A DNA stretch of 56,630 nucleotides, from positions 112,773 to 169,402 of the forward strand of contig DISA01000057.1 of the NCBI GenBank assembly GCA_002421915.1. The letters are read 5' to 3'. Under the pieces are notes generated by a model. It was not told the DNA's origin. It saw only the letters and a program-made list of their open reading frames with translations, and searched no databases. This stretch comes from Gallionellaceae bacterium UBA6222. Lineage in GTDB: Bacteria; Pseudomonadota; Gammaproteobacteria; Burkholderiales; Gallionellaceae. The translations under genes and the position numbers were made by a program. Positions 44,194 to 53,492 of this stretch are shown here, piece by piece (within the stretch, counting starts at the first letter, position 1; every line of letters begins with the position of its first letter).

Positions 44194-44717
44194 TTGTCTG
44201 CTTCCTGCGCTTTTAATTTAAGGGCTTCCTCGACCTCGTCCGCGAGATGCAAACGGTCCGACTTGCCCGTTACCAGGTTGTACAGGACGGGCAAAAAGCG
44301 CAGCACCAGCAAAGCAAAACCAATCGGCAGAATGGCGCGCACTGTCCACATCGGGATCGCCATATCTTCCAGTTCGATGCCAACCTTCTTCATCTTCAGC
44401 ACATATTCCATCGAACCGTAAATCACCATCCCCGCATAAACCAGACAAAGTATTACGGCGACACTGGAAACGATGCGGCGGATGTCCGGCCGGAATAGCT
44501 TGACCAGCGCATCCACTCCGATATGCGCGCCAACCCGCACGCCGTAGGAGATGCCAATGAAGATCATGAAGGCGAAAAGAACGGAGGTCAGTTCGAGCGC
44601 CCAGGTGAAACCGGAATTGAAGACATAGCGCATGACCACTTGCGTGAAAGTCAGCAGCGTCATCGCAGCAAGCAGAATGGCGATCAGCCATTCATCCAGA
44701 CGTTTCAGGTATTTCAT
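44190..44717 (-). CDS. dctQ: TRAP transporter small permease (DctQ)
   Basis: 175 aa from the ATG at 44715-44717 (MKYLKRLDEWLIAILLAAMT). Four membrane helices with the family patterns MRYVFNSGFTWALELTSVLF and MKKVGIELEDMAIPMWTVRA. It anchors the large subunit for substrate transfer. It lies about 57 bases downstream of dctP. Confidence 0.92.
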   Translation of the reverse strand: MKYLKRLDEWLIAILLAAMTLLTFTQVVMRYVFNSGFTWALELTSVLFAFMIFIGISYGVRVGAHIGVDALVKLFRPDIRRIVSSVAVILCLVYAGMVIYGSMEYVLKMKKVGIELEDMAIPMWTVRAILPIGFALLVLRFLPVLYNLVTGKSDRLHLADEVEEALKLKAQEADK

Positions 44718-44774
44718 GCATCCTCCCGCAATCACCCCCGTGCATGACCGGGGGCGCAACATCACCGATTCGGT

Positions 44775-45803
44775 TTATTTCTTGTCCGAATGTTTTTTAT
44801 CAGCCTTCTTGTTTTTCGCGGGTTTTTCATTGGCAGCGACGGCCGCGTCGATCAGGTCCTTGCCAATATCGGCTTCGAACTTGGTCCAGACCGGCTTCAT
44901 CGCCTCGCGCCATTGTGCGCGCTGCGCCTTGGTCAGCTTGACCAGCTTGGCTTTCTTGTCGTCAATTACCTTCTGGCGGAAAGCCATGTCCTCTTCCTGC
45001 GCAACCTTGTTGCCGTAGGCGATGGATTCTGTCATCGCTTCAGACAAACCCTTCTTCACATCATCCGGCAGGCCGTTCCACCATTGCTCGTTGGCGATGA
45101 CCATGTAATCCAGCACGCCGTGACCGCTCTCTGTGATGTAGCCCTGCACTTCGTGGAATTTCTTGGTGTAGATGTTGGCCCAGGGGTTTTCTGCACCGTC
45201 CACCACCCCGGATTGCAGGGCCTGATAGACCTCGGCAAAGGCAATTTTTTGCGGATTGGCACCAACCGCCTTGAATTGCGCTTCCAGCACATCGGAGGCC
45301 TGGATACGGAACTTCAACCCTTTGGCATCCGCCGGCGTGCGCAATGGCTTGTTGGCGGACAGCTGTTTCATCCCGTTATGGATGTACCCAAAGCCGATGA
45401 TGCCCTTATCCGACATTGATGTAAACAGCTCACGCCCCTTGGCACTGTTCTGGAAGCGGCCGACCGCATCGATATCGTCGAACAGGAAGGGCAGGTCAAA
45501 AATCTGAATCTTCTTGGTGTATTTGCCAAACTTGGCCAGAGAGGGTGCAAGGATGTGCACATCGCCCAGTAACAGAGCTTCCATCTCCTTGCCATCGCCA
45601 AACAATTGGCTATTGGGAAAGACCTGAACTTCAACTTTGCCCGGCAACAACTTCTCGGCGACTTCCTTGAATTTTATTGCAGCCTGCCCTTTAGGCGTGG
45701 AATCGGCAACCACGTGGCTGTATTTGATAATGAGGGGACCGGCTTGCGCCGCAAAGGACAGACTGAACAACAAGGCACCAAACATCAGGCTAACAAATTT
45801 CAT
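44775..45803 (-). CDS. dctP: TRAP transporter solute-binding protein (DctP)
   Basis: 342 aa from the ATG at 45801-45803. Signal peptide (MKFVSLMFGALLFSLSFAAQ, cleavage after about residue 21) and mature DctP fold (IIKYSHVVADSTPKGQAAIK; GLKFRIQASDVLEAQFKAVG; VVDGAENPWANIYTKKFHEV). The conserved arginine (RIQAS) binds the carboxylate of the substrate. The lysine-rich end (NEKPAKNKKADKKHSDKK) is unusual for the family. A ribosome-binding site AGGGAGAACG precedes the start. Confidence 0.94.
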   Translation of the reverse strand: MKFVSLMFGALLFSLSFAAQAGPLIIKYSHVVADSTPKGQAAIKFKEVAEKLLPGKVEVQVFPNSQLFGDGKEMEALLLGDVHILAPSLAKFGKYTKKIQIFDLPFLFDDIDAVGRFQNSAKGRELFTSMSDKGIIGFGYIHNGMKQLSANKPLRTPADAKGLKFRIQASDVLEAQFKAVGANPQKIAFAEVYQALQSGVVDGAENPWANIYTKKFHEVQGYITESGHGVLDYMVIANEQWWNGLPDDVKKGLSEAMTESIAYGNKVAQEEDMAFRQKVIDDKKAKLVKLTKAQRAQWREAMKPVWTKFEADIGKDLIDAAVAANEKPAKNKKADKKHSDKK

Positions 45804-45864
45804 TTTCGTTCTCCCTGAACAGTTGTTACAAGTCAATTTGCTTGTGGCGAGAATCATAGACCAA

Positions 45865-47199
45865 TTATTTACAGGACACCACCACGCCGATTTCGTTGGT
45901 ATTAGCCCGAAAATCAGCGGCAATCGCCACCCCCACGACCGCGATTAACTTGTCCCCGCAATAAAGCAGCGGCAGCCGTTCACGTTGCCACGGCGGTACC
46001 CGGTGTTCTTGCAACAAATGCTTGAGTGAGCGGCGTGCCGCACGCGGATGGGAACGCAGACTTTCACCGCCGGAGCGCAAGCGCAAGGTCACCGGCGCAC
46101 TGCCCAATTGCCGCAGGCTGATCCCCTCACCCGTGGCTTGGGTGAACAACACCTCCCTCTGCAGCGGAAGCCATGGCAAGGTTTCCTCTCCTTGCCAGCC
46201 CAAGCACAACGCCGGATCGAAGGGAGGTAACACTGGCAACACCTCCGCATATCCATTAAAGCGGCGTAACTGCCAATTGCCAAATTGCACACTGACGGCA
46301 GCATCCCGGCGCGCCGAGCACAACTGATGCAGCATCTGCTCCAGCTGTTTGCTTTGTGGCATGGGCATGCCGCATTGATGCAGAAAATAACGCAATAGAT
46401 TTTTGGCACGGGAAGCACTCAAACGAGACAATGCCGCAACCTCCAGCAATCCCTCCCCTATCGCCCCTGCCCCATCCTGTGCAGCCAATTCATCCAGCAA
46501 TTCGGCGGCTTCGGCAAAATGCTGTGCGCTGCGCGCAAGGGTTTTGCGGCAAGCCGGGAATCTTTCCTGTAACAAATCGAGCACACGATGGCGCACAAAA
46601 TTGCGTGGATAACCATCGTCACGGTTGCTCTCGTCTTCCACCCAGCGCAGCGCATGGTGTTGTGCGTAGTCCAGCAATTCTGTGCGGGGGAAATTCAGGA
46701 AAGGCCGCAGCAAAATGTGGTTGTCCTGTTGCCGTGCCAGAGGCATACCACTCGCCCCGCGCATGCCCGCCCCGCGCAGGAGTTGCAGCAGCAAGGTCTC
46801 CGCCTGGTCGTCGGCGTGGTGTGCCAGTGCAATGAAATCGCAATCCTGTTCAGCCAATGCGGCATGGCGCAACTGGCGTGCGGCTGCCTCGATGCCCAGC
46901 CTTTCGCGCAGGGGTTGGATATCGACGTGCGCCACCTTGCACACGATGTTGTATTCCGCGCATAAATCAAGGCAAAACTGCGCCCATTCATCCGCGTGAG
47001 GACTGATGCCGTGATGTACATGTAAGGCGGAAAGCTGAAATTCGAGGCGGGATGCGAGAGTGGCCAGCACATGCAACAGGACGACAGAATCAACGCCTCC
47101 GCTCAAACCAAGCAGGATATGTTTGCCCTGACAAGACAGCGAAGCGAGATGCTCCGCTGTTTGGTCGGGCACGCGATCAGAAAAAGAATGGGAGGCCAC
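45865..47199 (-). CDS. tilS: tRNA(Ile)-lysidine synthetase
   Basis: 444 aa from a GTG at 47197-47199. The PP-loop SGGVDSVVLLHVLA, HVHHGISPHADEW and LAHHADDQAETLLLQLLRGA are diagnostic. The enzyme adds lysine to C34 of tRNA-Ile(CAU), turning it into an AUA reader. The TilS C-terminal domain (VTLRLRSGGESLRSHPRAAR) is present. It follows accA with a gap of about 41 bases, as in many betaproteobacteria. Confidence 0.93.
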   Translation of the reverse strand: MASHSFSDRVPDQTAEHLASLSCQGKHILLGLSGGVDSVVLLHVLATLASRLEFQLSALHVHHGISPHADEWAQFCLDLCAEYNIVCKVAHVDIQPLRERLGIEAAARQLRHAALAEQDCDFIALAHHADDQAETLLLQLLRGAGMRGASGMPLARQQDNHILLRPFLNFPRTELLDYAQHHALRWVEDESNRDDGYPRNFVRHRVLDLLQERFPACRKTLARSAQHFAEAAELLDELAAQDGAGAIGEGLLEVAALSRLSASRAKNLLRYFLHQCGMPMPQSKQLEQMLHQLCSARRDAAVSVQFGNWQLRRFNGYAEVLPVLPPFDPALCLGWQGEETLPWLPLQREVLFTQATGEGISLRQLGSAPVTLRLRSGGESLRSHPRAARRSLKHLLQEHRVPPWQRERLPLLYCGDKLIAVVGVAIAADFRANTNEIGVVVSCK

Positions 47200-47240
47200 A
47201 AAAAGGAATACCGTGCACCGACGAGGCCGGCGCTACGCCA

Positions 47241-48209
47241 TTACTGGAGTTCGATTTCCTTGAATTTGCCATAACTCATCAGACGGTTGAATCGTGTCTG
47301 TAACAGTTCATTGGTGGTTTTTGCCTGTGCCTGTTTGAGTGCGTCAGCCAGGGCTTTTTTCACGTTCTGCATAGTCGCCGCGTAGTCGCGATGCGCCCCG
47401 CCCAGCGGCTCGCTCACGATTTTGTCCACCAGCCCCAGTGCTTTCAGGCGGGTGGCGGTGATCGCCAGGGTTTCGGCGGCTTCTTCCGCCTTGCTGGCAC
47501 TCTTCCACAGAATGGAGGCGCAACCTTCGGGCGAGATCACCGCATAAGTGGCGTATTGCAGCATCAGCAATGTATCGCCGATCGCAACCGCCAGCGCGCC
47601 GCCCGAGCCGCCTTCACCGATGATGGTGCAGATCATAGGAACACGCAGTTCGGCCATCACATAAAGATTGCGACCGATGGCCTCCGACTGGCCGCGCTCT
47701 TCCGCACCGACGCCGGGATAAGCGCCCGGAGTATCGATGAAGGTCATGATGGGAATACCAAATTTCTCTGCCAGACGCATCAGGCGCAAGGCCTTGCGGT
47801 AGCCTTCGGGGCGCGGCATGCCGAAATTGCGATATTGGCGCTCCTTGGTGTCGCGCCCTTTCTGGTGCCCGATCACCATCACGCTCTGGCCATTGAAGCG
47901 CGCCAGCCCGCCAACAATGGCCGGGTCATCGGCATACGCGCGGTCGCCGTGCAATTCCTCGAAGTCGGTGAACAGATGTTCGATGTAATCCAGGGTATAG
48001 GGTCGCTGCGGATGGCGCGATACCTGCGAAATCTGCCAGGAAGTCAGCTTGGTGTAGATATCCTTGGTCAGCGTCTGGCTCTTTTTTTGCAGGCGCCCGA
48101 TCTCGTCCGAGATATCCAGTGCGGAATCGTCCTGCACATAACGCAATTGCTCGATCTTGTTCTCCAGCTCGGCGACCTGCTGCTCAAAATCCAGAAAAGT
48201 CAGTTTCAT
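47241..48209 (-). CDS. accA: Acetyl-CoA carboxylase carboxyltransferase subunit alpha
   Basis: 322 aa. N-terminal coiled region (FLDFEQQVAELENKIEQLRY) and the crotonase-like core with GHQKGRDTKERQYRNFGMPR, FIDTPGAYPGVGAEERGQSE and EGGSGGALAIAIG-type glycine motif (here GGSGGALAVAIGDTLLML). With AccD it transfers carboxyl groups from biotin to acetyl-CoA, the first step of fatty-acid synthesis. Confidence 0.96.
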   Translation of the reverse strand: MKLTFLDFEQQVAELENKIEQLRYVQDDSALDISDEIGRLQKKSQTLTKDIYTKLTSWQISQVSRHPQRPYTLDYIEHLFTDFEELHGDRAYADDPAIVGGLARFNGQSVMVIGHQKGRDTKERQYRNFGMPRPEGYRKALRLMRLAEKFGIPIMTFIDTPGAYPGVGAEERGQSEAIGRNLYVMAELRVPMICTIIGEGGSGGALAVAIGDTLLMLQYATYAVISPEGCASILWKSASKAEEAAETLAITATRLKALGLVDKIVSEPLGGAHRDYAATMQNVKKALADALKQAQAKTTNELLQTRFNRLMSYGKFKEIELQ

Positions 48210-48317
48210 GGCTGTTGTCTCAAAGGGTCAATCACGGGGCGGCATGATACAACATGCTGCACTTCAAACTGAACCGGATTATTTTTCCCAGTGCAGGAAG
48301 CACATAATTTCAAGACC

Positions 48318-49859
48318 TTAATTGTTGAGCGAGAAAAAGCGGCGGATGGTTGCCAATATCTCGTTGCGGCTTTGCGAAATATCGGGGTGACTCGCCACCG
48401 AATCGATATCCTGCATCGCGCTATCGAGTTGCGCACTGCGCAAAGCCAGAATGTGTGAGACCTCATCGGCGATGGCGGGACGCACCTGCAATATTGCCTG
48501 GAACGCATCCTTGTCCAGCCGGTAACAATCGACATCGGTTTTAGCCAGCACCGAGGCCCGGCGCGCGGCACCTGTCAACAGCGCCATCTCGCCAAAGAAA
48601 TCTCCTTTGCGCAGCACGTTGACCGCACGCCTTTCGCCCCCGGCGGATGCCAGAAATACCTCAGCCTCCCCCCGGATGATGATATACAGACCGTGCGACT
48701 GCTGGTCGCCCTGCCGCGTGATCAGGTTGCCGCGCGCAAATGGCGAGTAGTGCAAGCGCTCCGCCAGCGATACGAGTTCCGCTTCAGTCATGGACGAGAA
48801 CAGCTCGACCCGGCGCAACGTCTTCAGGCGCAACTGAACTTCGCGCTGATGCAGCGCATCCTCGTATTTTTCGTTCTCCTTGGTCAAGTGAATACCGCGT
48901 TCGTCCATGGCCAGTTTGAGACCGGCACGTTGTAGCGCGGCCATGATGTGCCAGCGCATCATGCCGTCGGTGGGATCATCCGGCATCAAATCAGTCAGCC
49001 AGTAGCGCAGCGCGTAACGTGCGTAACCCTTGTCATCCAGATCCATCAGCACACAGTTCGGCGGCGGATTACTCGCCACGTTGGGTATGTCGGTATGGCG
49101 AATAACATCCTCAATCACATTGATCACCTTGGGTGGAGGCGCATCCAGGCCGACGTTAAACCATACCCAGCGCCGCCACTGCACCGGCTGGTCGGTGCGC
49201 CTGCCAAGCACAACGAATTTGTTCTTCATCAATTGCGAATTTGGAAAGACCACAGTCTCCCAGTTGCGTGTTTCCACCAGCGTCGAGCGCCAGCGGATAT
49301 CCACCACCTTGCCGGAAATATCGTCCACCTTGATCCAGTCACCCACCTCGACGGAATTGTCCAGTTGCAAAGCGAGACCACCGAGGATATTGCCCAGCGT
49401 ATCCTGCATGGCAAAGGCGATTACCGCCGTGATCACTGCCGAGGTGGCGAGGATGCTGGATAAATCCAGCCCGGCATAACGCAGGCGCACCATGAACCAG
49501 GCGATATAGGCGATGATGACGAAGATATCCTCCGTGATGCGCGGCAGGGTCAGTTTGAATGAAGGCAGGATTTTTCTGAATATCAGCAGCCCCCACAAAC
49601 GGATCAGCGCGATGCCCGCACCGATCACGAACACCTCGCGCACAATCTCCGCCGCCCGCAGTAATTCGGAGGCATGCAGTAAACCGCTCACAAATTGCCC
49701 AAAGACACAGACAATGTAGAAACCCATCGTGTTGAACAGGCTCTGACGATCCTCGCGCAGAAAATAATTCAGCAGCACAAAGATCGCCAGTACCATCAGC
49801 AACAGCAGTAGCGACTCCGCGCCCCAGAAAAAATCTACCGCATCACGCCAGAAAGTCAT
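48318..49859 (-). CDS. MscS-family mechanosensitive channel fused to a cyclic nucleotide-binding domain
   Basis: 513 aa. Several membrane helices in the first 160 residues, then an MscS pore/beta domain (AFAMQDTLGNILGGLALQLD; GDWIKVDDISGKVVDIRW; VVFPNSQLMKNKFVV). A C-terminal CAP-like domain (about 365-480) has the phosphate-binding cassette FFGEMALLTGAARRASVLAK. Channels of this type, where studied, are cyclic-nucleotide-gated rather than stretch-gated. It may control osmotic or signalling flux. The gene is a single unit upstream of accA with a gap of about 108 bases. Confidence 0.9.
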   Translation of the reverse strand: MTFWRDAVDFFWGAESLLLLLMVLAIFVLLNYFLREDRQSLFNTMGFYIVCVFGQFVSGLLHASELLRAAEIVREVFVIGAGIALIRLWGLLIFRKILPSFKLTLPRITEDIFVIIAYIAWFMVRLRYAGLDLSSILATSAVITAVIAFAMQDTLGNILGGLALQLDNSVEVGDWIKVDDISGKVVDIRWRSTLVETRNWETVVFPNSQLMKNKFVVLGRRTDQPVQWRRWVWFNVGLDAPPPKVINVIEDVIRHTDIPNVASNPPPNCVLMDLDDKGYARYALRYWLTDLMPDDPTDGMMRWHIMAALQRAGLKLAMDERGIHLTKENEKYEDALHQREVQLRLKTLRRVELFSSMTEAELVSLAERLHYSPFARGNLITRQGDQQSHGLYIIIRGEAEVFLASAGGERRAVNVLRKGDFFGEMALLTGAARRASVLAKTDVDCYRLDKDAFQAILQVRPAIADEVSHILALRSAQLDSAMQDIDSVASHPDISQSRNEILATIRRFFSLNN

Positions 49860-49891
49860 GTCAGTATTCCCTTATGAATGCCTTGATTCTA

Positions 49892-50881
49892 CTAGATGTA
49901 AGCTGCCAATGGCCGATGCCGACGCCACAGCTTCCAGCACCCCGCTCGTGTCATCTCAAAACGATGATCAGCTTCTTCCGTCAGCACTTCCAGAGTGAGA
50001 GCCCGCAATCTGCCCGCACCTAATGCCTGCCACACCGGGGTCGCAATTTCATTTTCAAATTTTTCGAGCCGGGCACGATAGGTGTAAAGATCGCCGCGCC
50101 GCCAGGCCTCCTCCAGACTTGCATCCACCCACAACCCGCGCTCGTGCCGAGTCTCCAACAGGCCGGGCAGATCATCCAGCACAGCCACCTCACTCGCGCG
50201 CGCGAAGGCGGTAACCAGTGCGTCATCGTTGCCCGCCGCATCGAACACAGGATGCGGAGCGGCTGCGCAACCCCCGCCCCACAACCAGAGGCTGTTGACC
50301 GCAGGGTTGCCGCTTTGTTGGCGCGCCATATTGACCGGATGCTGGTGCAACAGCATCTGCACCTCATTGCCCAATCGCTGCCATCGCCGTGCATCCACAC
50401 CCCGGGGCAGCAACATCTTCACATCACGCCATGCGGCAGTACGCAACGGTGTCATCTCGACTTCCCCCGGCACCTGCGTCTGCACATACCAGCGCAGCGG
50501 ATGCGGGGCAAAAAAACGCCAACCTTCCCCGGAAAAATGCGCGTTGAGTGCCGCACATAGCGACTGAGCCTCGGCATCAGAACACGCCACATCGGGTTGC
50601 AATATGACCTGCGAAGACTGGATCTGTAATTCGACCGGATCGGCGCACAGCCAATATCCTTCAGCCCCCGCCAGCCCGTCCGCCAGTGCCCGCAGTGGTG
50701 CCACACTCTGCACCCCGAAGCCATCGCATAAGCGGTTTTCCAATGCGGTTGGCGGCAACACCGCATGCCTGCTGTGTGCCAGTAATTTTTCCAGATACGG
50801 CAAACGTAATCCGGCCAACACCGCAGAGAACGCCTGCACCGGCAAAAAAAGAGCAGGAACGATGAGATGGAGATGATTCAT
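49892..50881 (-). CDS. Conserved hypothetical protein, COG4255-like (phosphoglycerate-mutase-annotated family)
   Basis: 329 aa from the ATG at 50879-50881 (MNHLHLIVPALFLPVQAFSA). It is cytosolic in appearance with motifs HLIVPALF, GYWLCADPVELQIQSSQVIL, GEGWRFFAPHPLRWYV and NSLWLWGGG. Betaproteobacterial relatives are sometimes labelled cofactor-independent phosphoglycerate mutase, but I see no metal-binding Ser/Asp/His set. The function is unknown. It is divergent from lolC with 73 bases between the start codons. Confidence 0.7.
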   Translation of the reverse strand: MNHLHLIVPALFLPVQAFSAVLAGLRLPYLEKLLAHSRHAVLPPTALENRLCDGFGVQSVAPLRALADGLAGAEGYWLCADPVELQIQSSQVILQPDVACSDAEAQSLCAALNAHFSGEGWRFFAPHPLRWYVQTQVPGEVEMTPLRTAAWRDVKMLLPRGVDARRWQRLGNEVQMLLHQHPVNMARQQSGNPAVNSLWLWGGGCAAAPHPVFDAAGNDDALVTAFARASEVAVLDDLPGLLETRHERGLWVDASLEEAWRRGDLYTYRARLEKFENEIATPVWQALGAGRLRALTLEVLTEEADHRFEMTRAGCWKLWRRHRPLAAYI

Positions 50882-50954
50882 GCGCGCCAGTTTAGCATCC
50901 ATATCCACACTGCTTGTGGCACACTAACGCCCGTTAAATAACCGAGCCACATCC

Positions 50955-52199
50955 TTGCAACCCTACGAATTATTTATCGGCCTGCGTTACACCCGCGCCA
51001 AGCGCCGCAACCACTTCATCTCGTTCATCTCGCTGATCTCCATGCTGGGCATCGGCCTGGGCGTAATGGCGCTGATCGTGGTGCTGTCGGTAATGAACGG
51101 TTTCCAGAAAGAAATCCGCGCGCGCATTCTGGGCATCACGCCGCACCTGCAGGTGATGGGAGCCGCCGATGGATTAAATAACTGGGGCAGCACCCTGGAC
51201 ACGGTCGCCGCCCATCCAGCCGTCCGTGCCGCCGCGCCCTTCGTCAACGGCCAGGGCATGTTGTCCTTCGATGGGCACGTGGAAGGCGTGATGGTACGCG
51301 GCATGCTGCCCGATGCAGAACACCGCTTGATCGGGCTGGGCGACAAAATGGAATACGGCACACTGCAAGATTTGCAGGCAGGCAGTTTTAACATCGTGCT
51401 TGGCGTTGACTTGGCGCGCGCGCTGGGTGCGCGGGTCGGTGACAGCGTGCTGCTTATCACGCCGCAAGGGCAATTTACCCCGGCCGGTATGTTGCCGCGC
51501 CTGAAACAGTTTCGTGTGACGGGCATCTTCGGGATTGGCATGGCGCCTTACGATAACGCTCTGGCGCTGATCCACCTCAACGACGCACAGAAACTCTTCC
51601 GCATGGGCGAGGCGGTCAGCGGTATCAGCGGCAGCCTGCACGACCTCGACCACGCCCCGCAGGTTGCGGCAGAACTGGAAAGAATCCTCCCCTCCGGCAC
51701 CTGGGTCACCGACTGGACCCGCCAGAATGCCAATTATTTCGCGGTGGTGGCGATGGAAAAGAAGATGATGTTCATCATTCTTTCACTGATCGTGCTGGTC
51801 GCCGCGTTTAACATCGTCTCCACCCTGGTGATGGCCGTTACCGACAAACAGGCCGACATCGCCATCCTGCGCACCCTGGGCGCATCGCCCAAGAGCATCA
51901 TGCAGATATTCATGGTGCAGGGCATGCTGATTGGCCTCATCGGCATGGGGCTGGGCGTGTTTGGCGGTGTGCTGCTCGCGCTCAACATCGGCACCATCGT
52001 GCCCTTCATCGAACACCTGTTCGGCGTGCAGTTCCTGTCCAAGGAGTTCTACTACATCAGCGAACTGCCCTCCGATCTGCACCAATCGGATGTGTTCGTA
52101 GTTGCCGGCATGTCTTTCCTGATCAGCCTGTTCGCCACGCTCTACCCAAGTTGGCGCGCAGCCCGGATTCAACCGGCGGAGGCATTGCGTTATGAATAA
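50955..52199 (+). CDS. lolC: Lipoprotein-releasing system permease LolC/LolE
   Basis: 414 aa. The only possible start is a TTG at 50955, because an in-frame stop lies 24 bases upstream with no other start codon between. The first segments (ELFIGLRYTRAKRRNHFISF, MLGIGLGVMALIVVLSVMNG) match LolC/E. Four membrane helices frame a large periplasmic domain; the MacB/FtsX-like C-terminus ends with AARIQPAEALRYE. It moves outer-membrane lipoproteins to LolA. No ribosome-binding site is seen. lolD overlaps its end by eight bases. Confidence 0.93.
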   Translation: MQPYELFIGLRYTRAKRRNHFISFISLISMLGIGLGVMALIVVLSVMNGFQKEIRARILGITPHLQVMGAADGLNNWGSTLDTVAAHPAVRAAAPFVNGQGMLSFDGHVEGVMVRGMLPDAEHRLIGLGDKMEYGTLQDLQAGSFNIVLGVDLARALGARVGDSVLLITPQGQFTPAGMLPRLKQFRVTGIFGIGMAPYDNALALIHLNDAQKLFRMGEAVSGISGSLHDLDHAPQVAAELERILPSGTWVTDWTRQNANYFAVVAMEKKMMFIILSLIVLVAAFNIVSTLVMAVTDKQADIAILRTLGASPKSIMQIFMVQGMLIGLIGMGLGVFGGVLLALNIGTIVPFIEHLFGVQFLSKEFYYISELPSDLHQSDVFVVAGMSFLISLFATLYPSWRAARIQPAEALRYE

Positions 52200-52905
52200 A
52201 CAGGATACGGGATACGGGATTCAGGATTCGGATAATGTCATCTCCTGCCGCGACCTGTGCAAGACCTATGCGCAAGGTGATTTGAGCGTCACCGTCCTGA
52301 ACGGTGTGAATCTTGGGGTGGCGCGCGGAGAACGCATCGCTATCATCGGCGCATCCGGTTCCGGCAAGAGCACCCTGCTGCACCTGCTTGGCGGACTGGA
52401 CAGCATCAGCGGCGGCAGTGTGAGTATATTGGGGCAGGATGTATCAAAGATGAACGAGACACAACGCGGCGCGCTGCGTAACCGCTCTCTTGGTTTTGTC
52501 TATCAATTCCATCATCTGCTGCCTGAATTTACCGCGCTGGAGAACGTCGCCATGCCGCTGCTGATACGCGGCATGAAGCCTGCCGAAGCGCATCCGCAAG
52601 CCACTGCCATGCTGGAACAGGTCGGCTTGGCACAGCGTGTCCGCCATCTGCCAGCCGAGCTCTCCGGCGGCGAACGCCAACGCGTCGCCGTGGCACGCGC
52701 CCTGGTCACCCAGCCCGCCTGTGTGCTGGCCGACGAGCCCACCGGCAACCTCGACCGTGCCAGCGCATCTGCCCTGTTTGATCTGATGCAGTCGCTCAAC
52801 GAGCAACTCGATACCAGTTTCATCGTGGTCACCCATGACCTCGAACTGGCCGGCAAGATGCAGCGCCAGTTGAGATTGGTGGATGGTGTGTTGCAGGCTG
52901 CCTGA
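52192..52905 (+). CDS. lolD: Lipoprotein-releasing system ATPase LolD
   Basis: 237 aa. Walker A GASGSGKSTLLHLLGGLD, the LolD motif FVYQFHHLLPEFTALENVAM, signature LSGGERQRVAVARAL and Walker B VLADEPTGNLD. It powers LolCE. The first 15 residues (QDTGYGIQDSD) are coded by a heptamer repeat (52203-52230) and are not part of the usual fold. The ATG overlaps the lolC stop. Confidence 0.95.
   Translation: MNKQDTGYGIQDSDNVISCRDLCKTYAQGDLSVTVLNGVNLGVARGERIAIIGASGSGKSTLLHLLGGLDSISGGSVSILGQDVSKMNETQRGALRNRSLGFVYQFHHLLPEFTALENVAMPLLIRGMKPAEAHPQATAMLEQVGLAQRVRHLPAELSGGERQRVAVARALVTQPACVLADEPTGNLDRASASALFDLMQSLNEQLDTSFIVVTHDLELAGKMQRQLRLVDGVLQAA
52203..52230. repeat. Four tandem heptamers at the start of lolD
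   Basis: GGATACG, GGATACG, GGATTCA and GGATTCG in a row. As 7 is not a multiple of 3, each copy is read in a different frame; the string encodes the extra N-terminal residues of LolD. This resembles simple dispersed repeats seen between genes in related genomes. Confidence 0.7.
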
Positions 52906-52907
52906 CG

Positions 52908-53459
52908 CTACCCGTTGCAAGATCGGTGATGCTTGCGGGCAGCTCGACTGCGCCAGCGCCAGATCACCATCAGCCGCCAGCCAAGGCGCACGATAACATA
53001 ACCCAGCAACGCCAGTCCGGCAGCCAGAATCGGTAGTCCGACAAGTAAAGGCTGGCCCAGCACCATCAGCCATTCCCACACTGTGGAAAACCAATCGTGC
53101 CAGCGCACTTCCGGAAAAACGGGTACAGCAGTACCGTTCGATGCGCCGGTCACCCATATGCCGATCTTGTGCGCCAGCAGATACAGCGGCACGACGGTGA
53201 AGGGGTTGGTATAGAGCGTGGCAAAGGCGGCCACCGGCAGATTCACACGCCACAGCATCGCCAGCAGCACGGCGGTGAGCATCTGCAACGGGCCGGGGAT
53301 CAGTCCGCAGAACAAGCCGATGGCCACCCCGCCCGCGACCGAGCGACGATGCAGATGCCACAGGTTGGGATGGTGCAACCACTGCCGCAGCGGAGACAGC
53401 CAGCGGTTTTGCAACACGCCCTCGCGGCTTGGCAGATGATTCCGGAAAAATTTGCGCAT
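52908..53459 (-). CDS. DUF2062 membrane protein
   Basis: 183 aa from the ATG at 53457-53459 (MRKFFRNHLPSREGVLQNRW). Motifs GVAIGLFCGLIPGPLQML and ATLYTNPFTVVPLYLLAHKI are typical of DUF2062, an inner-membrane family of unknown function with about three or four helices. It ends two bases from the lolD stop (convergent) and starts 33 bases from comEC (divergent). Confidence 0.88.
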   Translation of the reverse strand: MRKFFRNHLPSREGVLQNRWLSPLRQWLHHPNLWHLHRRSVAGGVAIGLFCGLIPGPLQMLTAVLLAMLWRVNLPVAAFATLYTNPFTVVPLYLLAHKIGIWVTGASNGTAVPVFPEVRWHDWFSTVWEWLMVLGQPLLVGLPILAAGLALLGYVIVRLGWRLMVIWRWRSRAARKHHRSCNG

Positions 53460-53492
53460 GACGGGATTGTAATGGTCGGTTAGTCTAGGTGC

